Shown here in pieces: positions 1 through 9,466 of a stretch of 64,000 nt of DNA (positions are counted from its first letter, which is position 1; the number at the start of each line of letters is the position of its first letter). The notes under the pieces are model-generated. The model was not told where the DNA came from and did no database searches. It was given only the letters and a program-made list of their open reading frames with translations. Source of the stretch: Deltaproteobacteria bacterium (lineage in GTDB: Bacteria > Desulfobacterota > Desulfobulbia > Desulfobulbales > Desulfurivibrionaceae). The stretch covers positions 1-64,000 of the forward strand of contig JAJZRF010000004.1 of assembly GCA_021847425.1 (NCBI GenBank), given 5' to 3'. A program made the translations under genes and the position numbers.

Positions 1-220
1 TGACGATTTCTTCAACCTCTAACGGCGTACGATTTGGCATATCACGTGGACGACGAGAACGATCCTCACACCACGAGGATTCGCCTGCGCCATACCGTCT
101 GATCCATTTGTACAGCCAGGCTCTTGATTTGCCGAGCGATGCACAGATGGCCTCTGTGCTCTCGCCATTCTTGAAACGCTCTACAGCAAGAATACGGTAC
201 TGCTGAATTTTCTCTTCCAT
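1..220 (-). mobile_element. N-terminal part of a helix-turn-helix transposase (IS481/IS630-like), runs off window edge
   Basis: Minus-strand translation MEEKIQQYRILAVERFKNGESTEAICASLGKSRAWLYKWIRRYGAGESSWCEDRSRRPRDMPNRTPLEVEEIV resembles a transposase HTH; GGAGG-like SD just upstream of the ATG. Confidence 0.65.
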
Positions 221-500
221 GAACACCTCCTCAGGTAATAGGTATTCACGGGTAAGAATTAGCTGGCTATTCGATTGTCAAAGAACATTTGCTGTCTACG
301 ATGTCGTGGCACTCAACACTTAGTGATTCTATGTGGCAGGGCATGGAAAGGCAAGGATAAAATCGGGCGCGACCCTCCCGTATCCCGCACCGTGTCATAC
401 AGGGCATGCCGGAGAGCAGGAAGTTCGCTAATTGTGCTCTTACCCGGTTTTGTGATATGCAGAGAGGAAAAATAAGGAGATCCACCGGTTTCTCTTGTCA

Positions 501-806
501 CTACGCCGCATGCGAAAAAGGATGGACCTCTGTGTCCAGCCGGTCTGCCAGCGCTTCCTGAGCCACTTCCATGTCATAATGGGTCTGCAGGTTAAGCCAG
601 AACTGTGCCTCTATGCCAAAGAAACGGCCAAGGCGGAGCGCCGTGTCGGCGGTTATGGAACGCCTGCCATGCACAATCTCGTTGATCCGGCGTGCGGTTA
701 CTCCGATATCCTTCGCCAGGCGATACTGGGTGATACCCATCGGTTCCAGGAACTCGGTTATCAGTATCTCCCCAGGATGGATGGGAGAAAAGTCTCGTTT
801 GGTCAT
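501..806 (-). CDS. higA: HigA-type XRE family antitoxin
   Basis: IHPGEILITEFLEPMGITQYRLAKDIGVTARRINEIVHGRRSITADTALRLGRFFG is the typical HigA HTH. Confidence 0.9.
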   Translation of the reverse strand: MTKRDFSPIHPGEILITEFLEPMGITQYRLAKDIGVTARRINEIVHGRRSITADTALRLGRFFGIEAQFWLNLQTHYDMEVAQEALADRLDTEVHPFSHAA

Positions 807-818
807 GTTGTCACCCCT

Positions 819-1100
819 TTAATGATAATCAACGATTTCAACATCAAAGGCGTCGTTGTCGTGCCAAACGAAGCATAGGCGCCATTGTTTGTTAATTCTG
901 ATGCAGTGCTGCCCCTCCCGGTCATAATGCAAGGCTTCCAGATGGTTGGAGGGCGGGATGCGCAAGGTGTCGAGAATGCTCGCGGCATGAAGCATTTTCA
1001 GCTTGATAACCGCCGTGCGTTGGATATCCTGGGGCAGCTTGGCAGAAAATCGTCCGTTAAAAAGCTTCTCGGTTTCCTTGCATTTGAAGGTCTTGATCAT
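819..1100 (-). CDS. higB: HigB-type (RelE superfamily) toxin
   Basis: MIKTFKCKETEKLFNGRF...RIPPSNHLEALHYDREGQHCIRINKQWRLCFVW; directly upstream of higA. Confidence 0.9.
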   Translation of the reverse strand: MIKTFKCKETEKLFNGRFSAKLPQDIQRTAVIKLKMLHAASILDTLRIPPSNHLEALHYDREGQHCIRINKQWRLCFVWHDNDAFDVEIVDYH

Positions 1101-1261
1101 GGCCTTATAGTATCCATAAAAGATAATATCGTCAATGGATATTATGTGCAGGTTGTGCTCGGCAGTTATCCGCGGCTACGGCATAAAAGCCCGTTGGATA
1201 TCTGTTCAATTCCTGTTACCATGCTGGCCGAGGGGAAAACCTATAGGAGCACGGAGCATCA

Positions 1262-1459
1262 ATGAAACGGTTCAAATATCAGATGAAAGAAGGCAAGGAA
1301 CTCTGGGTATGCGAGGATTGCAAAAAATCTCATGCCGAGCTCATCCTGCTGAAATCCTGGCGGCTCATTGACAGGAAAAATGACGACTCTGCCTGCGAAT
1401 ACTGCGCGCCTTCAACCATTGTTACTGAGTCGCCAGCCGAGCTTTGTGCGCATCCGTGA
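1262..1459 (+). CDS. Small two-CxxC (zinc-ribbon-like) protein
   Basis: 65 aa with LWVCEDCKK...ACEYC; resembles the ORF at 43780. Confidence 0.55.
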   Translation: MKRFKYQMKEGKELWVCEDCKKSHAELILLKSWRLIDRKNDDSACEYCAPSTIVTESPAELCAHP

Positions 1460-1495
1460 TGTGAAGAAAACCAGAGAGGCTCCAAATGCCCCCGG

Positions 1496-2674
1496 TCACA
1501 ACAGGCTGTTCTTGAGCGTGCCGATATCCCGCTGCTCCGTGATGTAGCGGGTGATGGTGTTGAAGTTTTTGGTATCCCCCACCATGACGCAGCCGATGAG
1601 GCGGTTCTTTTCGATGACCAGCTTTTTGTAGACAGAACCGGAGCTGACCACCTGCGATTCATACCTCCCTTCCGCGTCGATGTTGCCGGCGGCGGCGACG
1701 TCGATGCCGGCAACTTTAAGGATGTTGCTCATGGTGGTGCCGTGGTATTCGGCCTCGCCTCCCGCCATATTGGCGCCTGCCACCTTGCCCTGCTGCATGG
1801 CTGCGGGCCAGATGCCGGAGACCACCCCCTGATGCTCGGCCGCGTCGCCCGCCGCAAAGATATCGCCGGCGCTGGTTTCCAGCCGGTCGTTCACCTTGAC
1901 CCCCTTATCGCAATCGAGCCCGCTGGCCTTGGCCAGTTCGAGATTGGGCCTCACCCCGGCGGAGACGATGACCATCTGGCCGTCCAGGGTGTCGCCGCCT
2001 TCGAGGACAATGCCCTCGGCATGGCCATTGCTGCCGGTGATGGTTTTGGTCATGGCGGAGAGGCGGAAGGCAAAGCCCATATTCTCCATGGTCTCCTGGA
2101 GCATTTTGGCCCCTTTGCTGTCCAGCTGCCGGGGCAGAAGGCGGGGGAAGAATTCTACCACCGTGACCTTCTTGCCCAGCCTGCGCAGGGCATTGCCCGC
2201 CTCAAGGCCGAGCAAGCCGCCGCCGATGAGGATCACCTCCTGGCTTTTTCCGGCCTGGGCCAGGATGGCTCGGGCGTCCTTGATGTGGCGGAGGGCGAAC
2301 ACCCCCTGCTGGTCGATGCCGCTGATGGGCGGCAGGAAGGAATGGCTGCCCGTGGCGAGGAGCAAGCGGTCAAAGACCAGCTCCTCGCCGGTCTCGGCGG
2401 TCAGCCGTTTGCCCGCCGCATCGAGCCTGGTGATCCGGGTATTGATCCGCAGGTCGATGCGCTGCTCCTCGTACCAGTTTTTTTTCTTGGCAATGAGCTT
2501 GTTTTCGTCGATATCCCCGGCAATGAACTCGTTGAGCCGGATCCGATAGTAAAAGGGGATGTCCTCTTCGCTGAGGATGGCGATGCTGCCTTTTTGGTCC
2601 TGCTGGCGGATTGCTTCCGCCGCGGTTGTTCCGGCTACGCCGTTGCCGACGATCAGGTAGGTTTTCGTTTTCAT
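1496..2674 (-). CDS. NAD(P)/FAD-dependent oxidoreductase (nitrite reductase/rubredoxin reductase-like)
   Basis: GNGVAGTTAAEAIR, VILIGGGLLGLEAGNALRRLGKKVTVVE, IFAAGDAAEH motifs. Confidence 0.9.
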   Translation of the reverse strand: MKTKTYLIVGNGVAGTTAAEAIRQQDQKGSIAILSEEDIPFYYRIRLNEFIAGDIDENKLIAKKKNWYEEQRIDLRINTRITRLDAAGKRLTAETGEELVFDRLLLATGSHSFLPPISGIDQQGVFALRHIKDARAILAQAGKSQEVILIGGGLLGLEAGNALRRLGKKVTVVEFFPRLLPRQLDSKGAKMLQETMENMGFAFRLSAMTKTITGSNGHAEGIVLEGGDTLDGQMVIVSAGVRPNLELAKASGLDCDKGVKVNDRLETSAGDIFAAGDAAEHQGVVSGIWPAAMQQGKVAGANMAGGEAEYHGTTMSNILKVAGIDVAAAGNIDAEGRYESQVVSSGSVYKKLVIEKNRLIGCVMVGDTKNFNTITRYITEQRDIGTLKNSLL

Positions 2675-2791
2675 GGCGGGGCCTCAGAAGGAGGTTGAAG
2701 GGAGGGAAGATTAAAGATATTGTGGCACAGTCCAAAGGGGATGTACAAGTATTCCCTTGCCGGGACCAGCAAATATACTGAAAAGGAAGGT

Positions 2792-3292
2792 ATGGGGATG
2801 GACCAGGAAAAGAAGAACAGCCTCTGCCCGTGCGGCACGGGGTTGAAGTTTGCCGAATGCTGCGGGCCGTATCTTAAGGGTCAGCCCGCCCCGACCGCGG
2901 AGGCGCTGATGCGCGCACGCTATACCGCTTTTGCCGTGCAGGATGTCCCTTATATCCTGCGCTCCTGGCACCGGAGCACCCGGCCGGCCAGCTTTGATCT
3001 GGACGACCAGGCCGGTTTTGTCTGGCACGGTCTGGAGGTGCTGGAGACCGAGGCTGGCGGCGCGGGGGAGCAGGCCGGGGTGGTGGAGTTTGTTGCCAAT
3101 TTTTCCGGACATGGCCAGGAGCACCGGCTGCATGAGCGGGCCAAGTTTGTCTGCGAAGAGGGGCAGTGGCTGTACCTGGACGGCAAGGTGAATCCGGGGA
3201 GGGTTCCGGCAACCAGCGAAAAGATCGGGCGCAACGAACCCTGCCCCTGCGGGAGCGGCAAGAAGTACAAGAAGTGCTGCCAGCCCAAGTAG
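2792..3292 (+). CDS. YchJ family protein with two SEC-C motifs
   Basis: [17 protein letters not shown] at the N terminus and [13 protein letters not shown] at the C terminus; SD AAGGAAGG before the ATG. Confidence 0.9.
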   Translation: MGMDQEKKNSLCPCGTGLKFAECCGPYLKGQPAPTAEALMRARYTAFAVQDVPYILRSWHRSTRPASFDLDDQAGFVWHGLEVLETEAGGAGEQAGVVEFVANFSGHGQEHRLHERAKFVCEEGQWLYLDGKVNPGRVPATSEKIGRNEPCPCGSGKKYKKCCQPK

Positions 3293-3330
3293 CCTGGCGG
3301 CTCGGTATGCGATAGTTCTGTTAAAATCGT

Positions 3331-3405
3331 TACCGTTCGCGTTGAGCCTGTCGAACCGCAAATGCTTTTGCCAAGGCTGGCTTTCGACAGGTTCAGGCCG
3401 AACGG
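3331..3405. repeat. Palindromic intergenic repeat (TTCGACAGGTTCA / TGAGCCTGTCGAA type)
   Basis: Arms taccgttcgcgttgagcctgtcgaa and ttcgacaggttcaggccgaacggt are imperfect inverted repeats. Confidence 0.75.
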
Positions 3406-3425
3406 TGCCGTTATGATTGCGAATC

Positions 3426-3596
3426 TTACTCCAGGTAGTCCTTCAGCTTTTCCAGAAGGCTTTCCGGCAGCTCCTCATCGTACATGAAGGCCTGGGCCTC
3501 TTCCCCGGTGATCCGGCTTTTGATCTCAAGGGGCAGGGAGCGGAGTATGGCTACCCGCTCCGGGTTGGGTTTTTTCTTCTCGCTGTTGCTGTCCAT
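3426..3596 (-). CDS. Small conserved-looking hypothetical protein (56 aa)
   Basis: MDSNSEKKKPNPERVAILRSLPLEIKSRITGEEAQAFMYDEELPESLLEKLKDYLE; below the length cutoff of the supplied ORF track. Confidence 0.6.
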   Translation of the reverse strand: MDSNSEKKKPNPERVAILRSLPLEIKSRITGEEAQAFMYDEELPESLLEKLKDYLE

Positions 3597-3622
3597 GGAT
3601 ATCCTTTTGGTGTGCGGAGGGA

Positions 3623-4423
3623 TTAGGAGCGCCAGATGACCCGGCTCTCTTTTCTGGGCGGGATTTTGAAATAGGGAAATCTCGGGTAGCCGAAGATCAT
3701 GGCTCCGTAAGGACGGTGGCCATCGGGCAGGGCCAGGGCGTCGAGCAGGGGCTGGTGCCCGGCTGCTGCGGCGCTCATCAGGATGCCGGCCCAGCAGGTG
3801 CCGATCTCGCAGCTGGCCGCGGTCAGTTCAAAATAGCTCAGGGCGATGGTGCAGTCGATTTCCGGCTTGAGGCTCTCCTGGTGGGCGTGGGCCACCAGCA
3901 GATGGGGGGCGGAGCGCAAGACCATGTCCTTGCCCTGATCCCAGGCGGCGACGATGCCGGGATAGTTGGTGCCGGTTCGCAGCCAGTCCACGGCCAGCCC
4001 GGCCAGGCGGCGCACCTCCTCGGGATTTTCCACCACCAGCCAGTGCACCGGCTGTTTGTTTCTGGCGGACGGGGCCCAGCGGCACACGTCGAGAAGCTGT
4101 TCGATATGTTTGCGGGGAACGGTCTGCTGTTCGTAGGTGCGGATGGAGCGCCGGCTGGTGAGAAGCTGCCTGGTTTTTTTGAGGGTGGGCGGAGAGCCGT
4201 TGCCGATGGGCTCAAAATCGTCTTGCTTCATGGCCGCAAGGCTTAAGGCATCGTGGGGGCAAACCGCCACGCAGTGCCCGCACTGGATGCAGAGGCGGGC
4301 CGCCGCCGGGCGCATCTCCGGAAAGCCCTCCTCGCCGGTGAGCGAAATAAGGCTGAAAGGGCATTCCGCCACGCAGATTCCGTCTTTTTTGCATTTTGTC
4401 CGGTCGATGGTAATCATGGCCAT
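3623..4423 (-). CDS. Nitroreductase family protein with N-terminal 2[4Fe-4S] ferredoxin domain
   Basis: CKKDGICVAECP and CIQCGHCVAVCPHDAL, then SRRSIRTYEQQTVPRKHIEQLLDVCRWAPSARNKQP. Confidence 0.9.
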   Translation of the reverse strand: MAMITIDRTKCKKDGICVAECPFSLISLTGEEGFPEMRPAAARLCIQCGHCVAVCPHDALSLAAMKQDDFEPIGNGSPPTLKKTRQLLTSRRSIRTYEQQTVPRKHIEQLLDVCRWAPSARNKQPVHWLVVENPEEVRRLAGLAVDWLRTGTNYPGIVAAWDQGKDMVLRSAPHLLVAHAHQESLKPEIDCTIALSYFELTAASCEIGTCWAGILMSAAAAGHQPLLDALALPDGHRPYGAMIFGYPRFPYFKIPPRKESRVIWRS

Positions 4424-4638
4424 TGGCTCACTCCTGAAAAGAATTTCCTTTACCATAAACATCCTGCCCGTGATGCGCAAACTGTTTTACCGTTGGGAAG
4501 GGCAAGGGCGGGCCGGAAAAGAAAAAGCGAAGAAAATTAGGTAGATATTGTCATTCTGAATGGGTATATTTGAAAAAGTATCCGGGGTGGGATTCAAGAA
4601 AGACCGGAAACGGGTTTTGTGCAGGCAAAGGGGAGAAG

Positions 4639-5463
4639 ATGGAGCAGATACGGACATACGAAAAACTTGACCGGCCCGAGGTGGCGGCGGCGCTGTTTTA
4701 TCCCCGCCAGGATACGACCCCGGCGCCGGACGGTGCCCAGGATCACGGCATAGAGATGGAGCCGGGGGTGGTGCTCGGGGGGAGATTTTTTCTGACCGCT
4801 GATCCGGCTGCGGTCAATCTCCTTTTTTTCCACGGCAATGGCGAGGTGGTCAGCGATTATGACGATGTCGGCCCCCGGTACAATGAGCAGGGCATCAGCT
4901 TCCTGGCCGTAGATTACCGGGGCTACGGGCAGAGTACCGGCACCCCCGCCGTGAGCGCCATGATCGAAGACGCGCATCGCGTTTTGCGCTGGGTGACGGC
5001 GTGGCTGGCCGGACAGGGGCGCACCGGCCAGCTGGTGGTGATGGGCCGTTCCTTGGGCAGCGTCTCGGCCATCGAGCTGGCGGCCTCGGAAGAGGCGGTT
5101 GCCGGGCTCATTGTCGAAAGCGGCATTGCCCGGACCCTGCCGCTTTTGCACACCCTCGGCCTTGAGGTTCAGGCCTTGGGCATTGATGAGGCGGACGGCT
5201 TTGGCAATCTGGAAAAAATCGGCCGGGTGCAAAAGCCCACCTATATTCTCCATGCCCAGCATGACCGGATCATTCCCCTTACGCAGGCAGAAGAGCTGCA
5301 GAGTCTCTGCGGGGCCAGGAGCAAGGAATTTCAGATGATTCCCGGCGCCGATCACAACAATATCGTGGCGTTGACCGGGAAGCTTTATTTTCAGGCGATC
5401 AAGCAATTTCTAAAAAGAGTCGGCAAATCCCACGGACCGAGACGATCCGGGATTCGCGGCTGA
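4639..5463 (+). CDS. Alpha/beta hydrolase
   Basis: FFHGNGEVVSDYDD, VDYRGYGQSTGTP, VMGRSLGSVSAIELA nucleophile elbow. Confidence 0.85.
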   Translation: MEQIRTYEKLDRPEVAAALFYPRQDTTPAPDGAQDHGIEMEPGVVLGGRFFLTADPAAVNLLFFHGNGEVVSDYDDVGPRYNEQGISFLAVDYRGYGQSTGTPAVSAMIEDAHRVLRWVTAWLAGQGRTGQLVVMGRSLGSVSAIELAASEEAVAGLIVESGIARTLPLLHTLGLEVQALGIDEADGFGNLEKIGRVQKPTYILHAQHDRIIPLTQAEELQSLCGARSKEFQMIPGADHNNIVALTGKLYFQAIKQFLKRVGKSHGPRRSGIRG

Positions 5464-5480
5464 GAAACCCGGGGGGGTAT

Positions 5481-7619
5481 ATGGCAAGAGGGCGACGCCC
5501 GGCGAATCGGGGCGGCAGCGTGGCGTTCCGGCGGGCCGGGTTTGTGGTCGGGCTGATGGGAGGCGGGGCGGTGGCCGTGGGGTTGTATGAGCCAGGCGCT
5601 GATTTTGCCGTTCCGGCCATGATCCTTGCCGGGTTGGTCCTGATCTTTTCCCTTGTGGAGATGCGGCAGGGAGGGGGAGATTCTCCTTCGGATTTTTCCT
5701 TTTTCGGCACTGCCGGGCCTCTACTCTGGACGGCCGGAGTCTGGATGGTTTTTCGCGAATTCGGAGAAGTCGCTCCCCAGCTGATTCTGCTCCCGGTGGG
5801 GTTCATCGGCTGGCTGGTCATCAGTTTTCCCCTGCAGGCCTTGCTCGTCCCCATCCTGGCCGTGATCGGGATGGAGGTGGGGTTGTGGACCATGGATTTT
5901 CAGAACCTGGCGGGGCTGGCAGGAAACTTGGCAGGGTATGGCGCAGCCGGGGTGGGGCTCAGCATTTTCCTGAGCAGCAAGGCCTACCGGCAACGGATGC
6001 GCAAGACCCTGATCCGGGCGAAAAGGGATACCGCCAGCCGGCAATATGCCCGGGATCTCGGCCTGTTTGCCGAGATGCCGGGCATTCTCAATGTCTTGCC
6101 GGATCACGATCTTATTGAAGACCCGGAGGCAGGCAGTCAGCCCGCGGTGGAAGGTATCACCGCCGCCTTTGACCTGCAGCTCGAACTCATCCGTCAGACC
6201 CTGTCCCTGTCCACGGTGGCCCTGCTATGGCCGGACCTGGAGGGTCTTGAATACCGGCTGCGCAGCATCGCCACCACCAGAAAAGACATCGCCCCCGGGC
6301 CGTTTGAGGTCGGGGCCGGCATCACCGGGGCGCTGATGGGGGCCGAGGAGCTGGTGAGTCTGGCTCCGGCCACCCCTTCCCTGGGGGTGCCCTATTATCT
6401 GAAGCAGAACGAGGTGGGGGGGATTCTCGCGGTTCGTCTTCCCGATGACGCCGAGGAGTGGCTCGGGTTTGACGACAAGAAGATCGCTCCGGTTCTCTGC
6501 GTGGATCGTTGCAGTCAGGAACCCTGGACCGAGGAGGAAAAAGCGACCATGACCCTGGCCGCCCGGAAGCTCGCCCTTGACGTGGCCATGTGCAGGCAGT
6601 TTCAGGCCATGGCCCACGAGCGCAGCGCCATTCAGCGGGTTTGTATCGCCATGCGGGAGTTGAATGGAGCCCTGGGGCTTGAGCAGGTGCTGCGGGCCAC
6701 CATCAAGGCGGTGCGGACCCTGGTGGGCGCTGATTTTATCTCCATCAGCCTGCTCTGTGGCAATGGACATTGTGTGGCCCTGGCCGAGGGCGAAGGGAGC
6801 GAGCAGCTCATGGGCCGGGAATTCTCCAGGGATGAGGGGCTGGTGGGGCAGGTGCTCAAGATCAACCACCCTTTGCCGGCCAAGGCCCAGTGTCACGGGC
6901 CGACCCAGGTTTTCGGCCACGACCATCTGCTCACCGGCTATAATTCGCTGCTGATTCTTCCCCTGCAAAAAGAAAAGGGGGAGGTGACCGGAGCCCTCAC
7001 CGTTGCGGTGAAACAGGCAGCGGTCTTCACTAAGGCCAGGCAGGAGATTCTGGAACTCATCGCCGCCCAGGTTGCGGTCAAGATCGACCTGGGGCAGGCC
7101 CATGAGGAAATCAACCGGCTGGCCACCATCGACGGGCTCACCGGGTTGATCAACCATCGCACCTTTCAGCACGGTTTCGAGGTCATGCTGGTCAGGGAGA
7201 CGCGGCGAAACGGCTCCTTGAGCCTGCTGCTCTGCGATATCGACCATTTCAAGAAGATCAATGACAGCTACGGTCATCCCTTTGGCGACAAGGTTCTCAA
7301 GGAGGTGGCCCGCATTCTGCGGAAGGCGGCGCGCAGCGTGGATCTTGCCGCCCGGTACGGCGGCGAGGAGTTCGTCCTTGTTCTGGAAGGTTCCGGCGAG
7401 GAGGGAGGGTTACAGATGGCCGAGCGGATCAGGCAGGAGATCGAGAAGATGGTGCTTCCTCACGAAAACGGGCCGGTGCGGGTCACCTTGTCTCTTGGGC
7501 TTGCCGTCTATCCCGACCACGGCACGGACAAGGAACGGCTGATCAGGCGGGCCGACCAGGCCCTGTACCGGGCCAAAAAACAGGGGCGCAACCGGGTGGT
7601 TCTCTGGGAAGGGGAATGA
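5481..7619 (+). CDS. Membrane GAF-GGDEF diguanylate cyclase
   Basis: N-terminal hydrophobic segments, GAF-like region, LLLCDIDHFKKINDSYGH...AARYGGEEFVLVL. Confidence 0.9.
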   Translation: MARGRRPANRGGSVAFRRAGFVVGLMGGGAVAVGLYEPGADFAVPAMILAGLVLIFSLVEMRQGGGDSPSDFSFFGTAGPLLWTAGVWMVFREFGEVAPQLILLPVGFIGWLVISFPLQALLVPILAVIGMEVGLWTMDFQNLAGLAGNLAGYGAAGVGLSIFLSSKAYRQRMRKTLIRAKRDTASRQYARDLGLFAEMPGILNVLPDHDLIEDPEAGSQPAVEGITAAFDLQLELIRQTLSLSTVALLWPDLEGLEYRLRSIATTRKDIAPGPFEVGAGITGALMGAEELVSLAPATPSLGVPYYLKQNEVGGILAVRLPDDAEEWLGFDDKKIAPVLCVDRCSQEPWTEEEKATMTLAARKLALDVAMCRQFQAMAHERSAIQRVCIAMRELNGALGLEQVLRATIKAVRTLVGADFISISLLCGNGHCVALAEGEGSEQLMGREFSRDEGLVGQVLKINHPLPAKAQCHGPTQVFGHDHLLTGYNSLLILPLQKEKGEVTGALTVAVKQAAVFTKARQEILELIAAQVAVKIDLGQAHEEINRLATIDGLTGLINHRTFQHGFEVMLVRETRRNGSLSLLLCDIDHFKKINDSYGHPFGDKVLKEVARILRKAARSVDLAARYGGEEFVLVLEGSGEEGGLQMAERIRQEIEKMVLPHENGPVRVTLSLGLAVYPDHGTDKERLIRRADQALYRAKKQGRNRVVLWEGE

Positions 7620-7662
7620 CCGGTCTTGTCTTCAGCTCAGGCTTTCACTCACTCCCCGCGAT

Positions 7663-8073
7663 TTACCAGGTAAACAGCACAATCGCGGCCACGGCGCAGA
7701 GCATGCCCAGAACCTGTTGGACGGTGATGGGTTCGTGCAGGAAGATCGCGGCAAGAATGATGGTGATGATGGGATACAAGGCGGTCATGCTCACCACCAC
7801 CGAGATTTTTCCTCGGCTGGCGGCGGCAAAGAAGAACAGGGTGCCGAGCATCCCGGCCACTCCGGTAAGCACGGCAAAGAGGATGCCTTTGGGGTGGGTT
7901 TCGGGCTGGAATCCCACCCAGAAAAGGCTGGCCAAGCCCACGAGCATGGCGCCGCCGATCTCGTAAATGAGGGCGCTGGCGGGGTTGATATAGCTTACCG
8001 CCAGCTTGGGGAAAAACCCCCACAGTCCGTAAATGATCAGGGCGGCAGAGGCGGGGATCAGCCAGCTTTGCAT
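7663..8073 (-). CDS. EamA family (DMT) transporter, single-repeat form
   Basis: 136 aa hydrophobic protein ending PIITIILAAIFLHEPITVQQVLGMLCAVAAIVLF. Confidence 0.85.
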   Translation of the reverse strand: MQSWLIPASAALIIYGLWGFFPKLAVSYINPASALIYEIGGAMLVGLASLFWVGFQPETHPKGILFAVLTGVAGMLGTLFFFAAASRGKISVVVSMTALYPIITIILAAIFLHEPITVQQVLGMLCAVAAIVLFTW

Positions 8074-8277
8074 GGGGGGCTCCCTGTGGGGGCAGGCGGC
8101 TCTCGGGCATTATGGCCCGGAGTCGCGCGCTGCGCATTGGCCTCCGGTTTTGCGCCGGAAAGACCGGCAATGACCATTGGCAGGCCAAGGATATAATTAA
8201 AGTGTAGCGGCGATTGTCCGACCCGGCAAGTTTTTTTGCCTGGAACCCGGCGTGCCGTGTGGGGAGAAGGCGTACCG

Positions 8278-9168
8278 ATGCTGTTCAATACCTTTGTTCA
8301 TATTCCCGGGATCGGCGAGACCACGGAGCGCAGGCTCTGGCAGGCCGGGATCACCGCTTGGGACGAATTCGTGGAACCGTACCCGGAGTTTCTTTCCGGC
8401 CAGAAGATTCGGCTCATTAACGAGCATCTGGCGCGAAGCCGTGCCCAGGCCGAGCAACAGACGCCCCTTGATTTTCTCCGCCAGCTGCCGGCGGCCCAGC
8501 GTTGGCGGCTCTTTCCGCATTACCGTGCTTCCGTTGCCTATCTCGACATCGAAACCACGGGCTTAAGTTTCACGGACCATTCTATCACCACCATCAGCCT
8601 CTACGATGGGACCCGGGTGTTCACCTATGTGCAGGGGGAGAATCTCGCGGATTTCGCTGAGGACATCGGGCAATATCAACTGCTGGTCACTTACAACGGC
8701 AAGGGTTTTGACATCCCCATGCTCGAACGCCATTTCGGCTTCCGGCTGTCCCAGGCCCACATCGATCTGCGGCCCCTGTTGCAGGGCCTCGGATTTGTCG
8801 GCGGTTTGAAGGGGTGCGAGAAACAGCTGGGCCTTGATCGCGGAGATCTGAGCGGGGTGGACGGGTACTTTGCCGTGCTGCTCTGGCGGGAATATCAGCG
8901 GACCAAGGCGCGCCGGGTGCTGGAAACCCTGCTCGCCTACAACGTGGAAGATGCGGTGAATCTTGAACTGTTGCTGGTGCGGGCCTACAACCTGAAACTG
9001 CAGTCCACCCCGTTTGCCGAAAGCCACCGGTTGCCCATGCCGAGCCTGCCGGAGAAAGCATTTCTGCCGGATATGGAGCTTATTGCCCGGCTGCGGGATT
9101 GGAGAGAAAAAGCGGAGGGAGCCCGGCTGTTGCCGGGCTCCCTCCGTGGGGCGTCACGCGCTTTGTAA
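8278..9168 (+). CDS. Ribonuclease H-like (YprB-type) 3'-5' exonuclease domain protein
   Basis: AYLDIETTGLSFTDHSITTISLYDG, LVTYNGKGFDIPMLERHF, NVEDAVNLELL (DEDD-like motifs). Confidence 0.85.
   Translation: MLFNTFVHIPGIGETTERRLWQAGITAWDEFVEPYPEFLSGQKIRLINEHLARSRAQAEQQTPLDFLRQLPAAQRWRLFPHYRASVAYLDIETTGLSFTDHSITTISLYDGTRVFTYVQGENLADFAEDIGQYQLLVTYNGKGFDIPMLERHFGFRLSQAHIDLRPLLQGLGFVGGLKGCEKQLGLDRGDLSGVDGYFAVLLWREYQRTKARRVLETLLAYNVEDAVNLELLLVRAYNLKLQSTPFAESHRLPMPSLPEKAFLPDMELIARLRDWREKAEGARLLPGSLRGASRAL
9113..9146. repeat. Perfect 15-bp hairpin within the 3' coding end of the exonuclease gene
   Basis: cggagggagcccggc-tgtt-gccgggctccctccg. Confidence 0.8.
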
Positions 9169-9331
9169 CAAGGCAGAGAATCAGGGTACGGTGTATGGGC
9201 AGTGCGCGCGTGGGTGCAAGGTGATCCGTCCGCTGCGGAGCGAAACCACCCAGGGTTTGAGATCCCCCCCCAATCTGGATGTTTTTGTTTGGTGCGGCTG
9301 TTTTCTTCGAGCCAATGGGTCCGCTGGACAT

Positions 9332-9365
9332 AAAAAAAACCCATCTCTGTTGCCGGAGATGGGTG
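9332..9365 (-). terminator. Intrinsic terminator downstream of the riboswitch
   Basis: Minus strand CCCATCTCCGGCAACAGAGATGGG followed by TTTTTTTT. Confidence 0.85.
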
Positions 9366-9385
9366 TGAGCAATCCATTTTTCCTG

Positions 9386-9466
9386 TCGGCAACCCGGCTA
9401 TCCGCGCAGGCGGACCCATTGGCTTTGCGTCCCCGGATTACTCCGGGTTTGCCTTTTCCAAGACAG
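9386..9466 (-). promoter_or_regulatory. Cyclic di-GMP-I (GEMM-I) riboswitch
   Basis: Minus strand CTGTCTTGGAAAAGGCAAACCCGGAGTAATCCGGGGACGCAAAGCCAATGGGTCCGCCTGCGCGGATAGCCGGGTTGCCGACAG: GGCAAACC, GGGACGCAAAGCC, GATAGCCGGGTTGCC and a closing CTGTC/GACAG P1. Confidence 0.85.

Noticed and set aside
1742-2698. 318-aa plus-strand ORF opposite the FAD oxidoreductase
   Set aside because: GC-rich shadow ORF; low-complexity composition and the opposite strand encodes a clear enzyme.
8985-9419. 144-aa minus-strand ORF as the gene controlled by the c-di-GMP riboswitch
   Set aside because: It starts inside the aptamer, spans the terminator and is antisense to the exonuclease; no domain-like features.
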